The notes below the pieces were generated by a model. That model saw only the letters and a program-made list of their open reading frames with translations, was not told where the DNA came from and did not search any database. A program made the translations under genes and the position numbers. Below are positions 5,994 through 8,733 of a stretch of DNA of 8,733 nucleotides, in pieces (the stretch's first letter is position 1; each line of letters begins with the position of its first letter). The stretch is taken from positions 1,200 through 9,932 of the forward strand of contig WTKI01000138.1 of assembly GCA_011524425.1 (NCBI GenBank), in the 5' to 3' direction. The stretch is from Altererythrobacter sp. Its GTDB lineage: Bacteria; Pseudomonadota; Alphaproteobacteria; Sphingomonadales; Sphingomonadaceae.

Positions 5994-7409
5994 TCAAATA
6001 TGCAGAGCCTTCCCATAGGCTGCCAGCACGCTTTCATGCATCGATTCCGATATAGTCGGATGCGGGAAAACAGTCTGCATAAGCTCGGCCTCTGTCGTCT
6101 CCAGCGTCTTGCCGACAGTGTAGCCCTGGATCATCTCTGTTACTTCAGCGCCGATCATATGAGCGCCAAGAAGTTCACCCGTCTTCGCGTCGAACACGGT
6201 CTTAGTGAAGCCTTCCGCTTCACCCAGTGCAATCGCCTTGCCGTTCCCGATGAACGGGAAGTTTCCGACCTTGACTGAATAGCCCGCCTCTTTGGCGGCC
6301 TTTTCCGTCATTCCGACACTCGCAATCTGCGGGTGGCAATAGGTGCATCCCGGAATCGCATCACGATTGAGCGGATGCGGATGCACATCCTTATTGCCAA
6401 GCTCTTGCGCGATAGCTTCAGCGGCGGTGACGCCTTCATGGCTTGCCTTGTGGGCTAGCCATGGGCCCGGTGTGCAGTCGCCAATCGCCCACAGGCCTTT
6501 GGATTTTGTGCGGCCATAGGGATCGATCTGGATAAAACCGCGGTCCACATCAGCCAGTTTTTCCAAACCAATGTTTTCAGTGTTTGGCTGAATACCAATC
6601 GCTACAATGCAATGGGTGAAGTCGTGATCTTCGACTTTGCCATCCTTGCCTTTGATCTTGGCTTTTACACCCTTGCTATCTGCCTTGATGTCTTCAACAC
6701 CAGCACCGGTCATGATTGTCATGCCTTGCTTGCTAAGTGCCTTTTCAAGGAATGCAGACACTTCATGGTCTTCAACAGGGACAATCCGGTCGAGCATTTC
6801 CACGACAGTAACTTGTGCGCCCATATCGTTGTAAAAGCTCGCAAACTCGATCCCGATTGCGCCGGAGCCGATCACCAAAAGCTTCTTCGGCATTTCAGGC
6901 GGCGTCATAGCATGGCGGTAGGTCCAGATGCGTTTGCCATCAGCAGGCGCAAACGGCAGATCGCGTGCACGCGCACCGGTCGCGACGATCACATGCTTGG
7001 CTGAAAGCTTCTCTTCGCCTTTATCGGACTTCACCGAAAGAGTGGTTGGGCCGGTAAGCGTCCCCTCCCCCATGTGTACAGCGATCTTGTTCTTTTTCAT
7101 CAGATGCGTCACGCCCTGGTTGAGCTGCTTCGCAACACCGCGCGAACGCTTCACCACCGCTTCAAGGTCAGCTTCGATAGCGCCAGCAATCTTCAGGCCA
7201 TAATCCTTCGCATGCTGAGCATAGTGCAAGATTTCAGCTGACCGCAGCAATGCCTTGGTGGGGATACAGCCCCAGTTGAGGCAAATACCGCCCAAATTCT
7301 CGCGTTCCACAATCGCAGTTTTCAAGCCCAATTGCGCGCAGCGGATTGCTGCAACATAGCCGCCAGGACCAGATCCCAGCACGATGACATCGTAAGAATT
7401 GTCAGCCAT
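5994..7409 (-). CDS. lpdA: Dihydrolipoyl dehydrogenase (E3)
   Basis: E3 reoxidises dihydrolipoamide on E2 with FAD and passes electrons to NAD+, serving pyruvate dehydrogenase and possibly other 2-oxoacid complexes. The 471-aa length is standard, and no N-terminal lipoyl domain is fused to it. Visible motifs: FAD-binding GSGPGG (12-17), the redox disulfide GGICLNWGCIPTK (Cys43 and Cys48), the NAD-binding loop VIGSGAIGIEF (179-189), the second FAD motif AIGDCTPGPWLAHKA (308-322), and the dimer-interface active site HPTISE (450-455, catalytic His450 and Glu455). The ATG at 7407-7409 has a clear AAGGAA ribosome binding site about 6 nt upstream. It is 218 bp from the pdhC stop, so it may have its own promoter as well as readthrough from the E2 gene, though I could not pick out a convincing one. 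The antiporter gene follows closely. Confidence 0.97.
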   Translation of the reverse strand: MADNSYDVIVLGSGPGGYVAAIRCAQLGLKTAIVERENLGGICLNWGCIPTKALLRSAEILHYAQHAKDYGLKIAGAIEADLEAVVKRSRGVAKQLNQGVTHLMKKNKIAVHMGEGTLTGPTTLSVKSDKGEEKLSAKHVIVATGARARDLPFAPADGKRIWTYRHAMTPPEMPKKLLVIGSGAIGIEFASFYNDMGAQVTVVEMLDRIVPVEDHEVSAFLEKALSKQGMTIMTGAGVEDIKADSKGVKAKIKGKDGKVEDHDFTHCIVAIGIQPNTENIGLEKLADVDRGFIQIDPYGRTKSKGLWAIGDCTPGPWLAHKASHEGVTAAEAIAQELGNKDVHPHPLNRDAIPGCTYCHPQIASVGMTEKAAKEAGYSVKVGNFPFIGNGKAIALGEAEGFTKTVFDAKTGELLGAHMIGAEVTEMIQGYTVGKTLETTEAELMQTVFPHPTISESMHESVLAAYGKALHI

Positions 7410-7508
7410 TTGTATTCCTTAAATTCACAACTTCGCTGCGCTTTGCACAGTGGCGAAAAATCAGAGACTTAACTTCGAAATGGGACACTTGGCACACAGT
7501 CCAAAGGC

Positions 7509-7540
7509 GAAAATCTGGATCCGGATTTCGGATCATTTTC
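7509..7540. promoter_or_regulatory. Imperfect inverted repeat between pdhC and lpdA (possible attenuator or weak terminator)
   Basis: GATCCG (7518-7523) is inverted as CGGATC (7529-7534) around GATTT. GAAAAT (7509-7514) is inverted as ATTTTC (7535-7540), with a 3-nt CTG bulge on one side. The whole forms a 12-bp two-part hairpin. In minus-strand RNA the last arm ends in four U, as in a weak intrinsic terminator. It lies about 90 bp after the pdhC stop and about 100 bp before lpdA, where partial termination would set E3 levels apart from E2. The rest of the 7410-7627 gap shows no recognised gene or strong promoter. Confidence 0.4.
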
Positions 7541-7627
7541 CACGCAGTAACCTAGAGATAAATCAAGCTCGAACATGCTCGCTGCCTGCCACAGATTTGC
7601 CGGTGTAGGACAGCAAGAACCCATTCA

Positions 7628-8733
7628 TTAAACCACCAGCCCCATCGGGTTTTCGACCAGCTGTTGGAAAGCTTGCAGCAATTGCGCGCCATCTGCGCCG
7701 TCAATCGCGCGGTGATCAAAGCTGCCTGTCGCGCTCATCACAGTTGCTACTTCCAATGCCCCGTCCACTACATGTGGACGCTGTTCACCTGCGCCGACCG
7801 CCAAGATCATCGCTTGCGGCGGATTGATCACAGCATCGAACTGCTTGGTTCCGAACATGCCAAGATTTGAGAGTGACGCCGTGCCGCCCTGGTATTCATG
7901 TGGCTGCAATTTGCCATCGCGGGCCTTGCCGGCCAGCTCTTTCATCTCTGACGAAATCTGCGCGAGACCCTTGCGACCAGCATCGCGAATAATCGGCGTG
8001 ATCAGACCAGAAGGCGCTGCCACTGCAACAGAAATATCCTCGCGCGAGTACTGGAACAGTTCATCGCCCTGGAAACTGACATTGCAGGCAGGAACCCTGT
8101 TCAATGCCCGCGCGAGCGCTTTGATAAGCAAGTCATTGACTGACAGCTTCACGCCATCTGGTTCAAGCGACTTGTTGAGCTCGCTACGCAGCTTGAGCAA
8201 TGCGTCGAGGCGCACATCCACTGTCAGGTAAATATGCGGAATGCTTTGCTTTGCTTCCGTCAGACGGCGCGCGATAACCTTGCGGACATTGTTGAGTTTC
8301 TGCGCTTCGTATGGTGCGTCGAGTTCCCCACCCATCTGTGCAGGCGCAACGGGTGCTGACGGAGCAGGTGCCGCGCCTGCTTGCGCTGCTGGTGCTGCTG
8401 CGCCTGGTTCAGCATTCTCGACATCGGCTTTGACAATCCTGCCATTGGGGCCGCTTCCCTGAATGGTCGAAAGATCGAGGCCTTTTTGCGCCGCAATACG
8501 CTTTGCCAAGGGAGATGCGATCACGCGATCGCCACTAGCCGCCGGCGCAGTTGCTGGAGACGGTGCTGGGTCCGCTGCCGGTGCGGCTGCGGGGGCTGCG
8601 CTGCCACCTGCAGCTTCTACGTCGCCCTTGGTGATCTTGCCGCCCGGGCCAGTGCCACTGATCGTTGAAAGATCGATACCGTTCGCTTCTGCAAGTTTGC
8701 GAGCCGTTGGTGTTGCAGCAGGTCCGTCACTTG
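7628..8733 (-). CDS. pdhC: Pyruvate dehydrogenase E2, dihydrolipoamide acetyltransferase (5'-truncated by the window)
   Basis: E2 is the core of the pyruvate dehydrogenase complex, moving the acetyl group from lipoamide to CoA. The reading frame is open to the right edge (367 complete codons), so the GTG at 8522-8524 is internal and not the start. In fragment numbering, residues 6-41 and 72-107 are two peripheral subunit-binding domains, both with the G-(I/L)-D-L-S-T-I-x-G-(T/S)-G-P signature. An Ala/Pro-rich linker joins them and another (about 108-140) precedes the catalytic domain. The catalytic domain (about 145-367) shows NNVRKVIARRLTEAKQSIPH, AAPSGLITPIIR, GGTASLSNLGMFG and the active site DHRAIDGADG (His340, Asp344). 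The lipoyl domain(s) must lie outside the window. PDH rather than another 2-oxoacid complex is inferred from resemblance to alphaproteobacterial PdhC and from the downstream E3 gene. Confidence 0.94.
   Translation of the reverse strand, partial: SDGPAATPTARKLAEANGIDLSTISGTGPGGKITKGDVEAAGGSAAPAAAPAADPAPSPATAPAASGDRVIASPLAKRIAAQKGLDLSTIQGSGPNGRIVKADVENAEPGAAAPAAQAGAAPAPSAPVAPAQMGGELDAPYEAQKLNNVRKVIARRLTEAKQSIPHIYLTVDVRLDALLKLRSELNKSLEPDGVKLSVNDLLIKALARALNRVPACNVSFQGDELFQYSREDISVAVAAPSGLITPIIRDAGRKGLAQISSEMKELAGKARDGKLQPHEYQGGTASLSNLGMFGTKQFDAVINPPQAMILAVGAGEQRPHVVDGALEVATVMSATGSFDHRAIDGADGAQLLQAFQQLVENPMGLVV
8411..8716 (-). repeat. Tandem duplicated subunit-binding domain within pdhC
   Basis: Two 36-residue units, coded at 8609-8716 and 8411-8518, align without gaps with 20 of 36 residues identical by my count. 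They are separated by a 30-residue Ala/Pro-rich linker. Each unit is a complete peripheral subunit-binding domain by motif, and nucleotide identity between them is only patchy, so the duplication is old or the copies were acquired separately. Unit 1 keeps Arg in TARK but has GGK where GGR is usual. Unit 2 has AKR in place of VRK but keeps NGR. Confidence 0.85.

Noticed and set aside
8260..8496. 78-aa minus-strand ORF rich in Arg/Gln/His
   Set aside because: Another frame of the Ala/Pro-rich linker of pdhC; low-complexity shadow.
8522..8524. GTG as the start of pdhC (298 aa)
   Set aside because: The frame stays open upstream to the window edge and codes for a further subunit-binding domain and linker, so this Val is internal.

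Overview
The window is a stretch of ordinary chromosomal core genes from an alphaproteobacterium, most likely of the order Sphingomonadales (Erythrobacter or Sphingomonas-like). This rests on protein character and gene order: a carboxypeptidase-tmk-holB-metG cluster and a pdhC-lpd pair. I cannot fix the genus. I see no prophage, insertion sequence, CRISPR array, toxin-antitoxin pair or defence cassette, and nothing that looks like a wholly new system.

Right part (about 8733 down to 4109, minus strand): the 3' portion of the pyruvate dehydrogenase E2 gene (pdhC) runs in from beyond the window. It is followed by a 215-bp gap with a hairpin, then the E3 gene (lpdA), then 31 bp later a KefB/KefC-type cation:proton antiporter. 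E2 and E3 are partners in one complex that makes acetyl-CoA. The antiporter is a separate envelope function that probably shares the transcript. The E2 fragment carries two complete, diverged copies of the small subunit-binding domain in tandem, where one is usual. This is the most unusual feature of the window.

Middle (about 3889-4108): a plus-strand tRNA-Ser(UGA) gene with encoded CCA and its own intrinsic terminator lies between the two minus-strand gene groups. The short gap beside it holds an inverted repeat and a TTGACA box facing the left operon.

Left part (3888 down to 1, minus strand): a tight five-gene operon of MltB-like lytic transglycosylase, D,D-carboxypeptidase, thymidylate kinase (tmk), DNA polymerase III delta' (holB) and the start of methionyl-tRNA synthetase (metG). 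The first two genes are 13 bp apart and the next three junctions are stop/start overlaps, so translation is probably coupled. The operon joins two periplasmic peptidoglycan enzymes to cytoplasmic DNA precursor supply, replication and translation functions.
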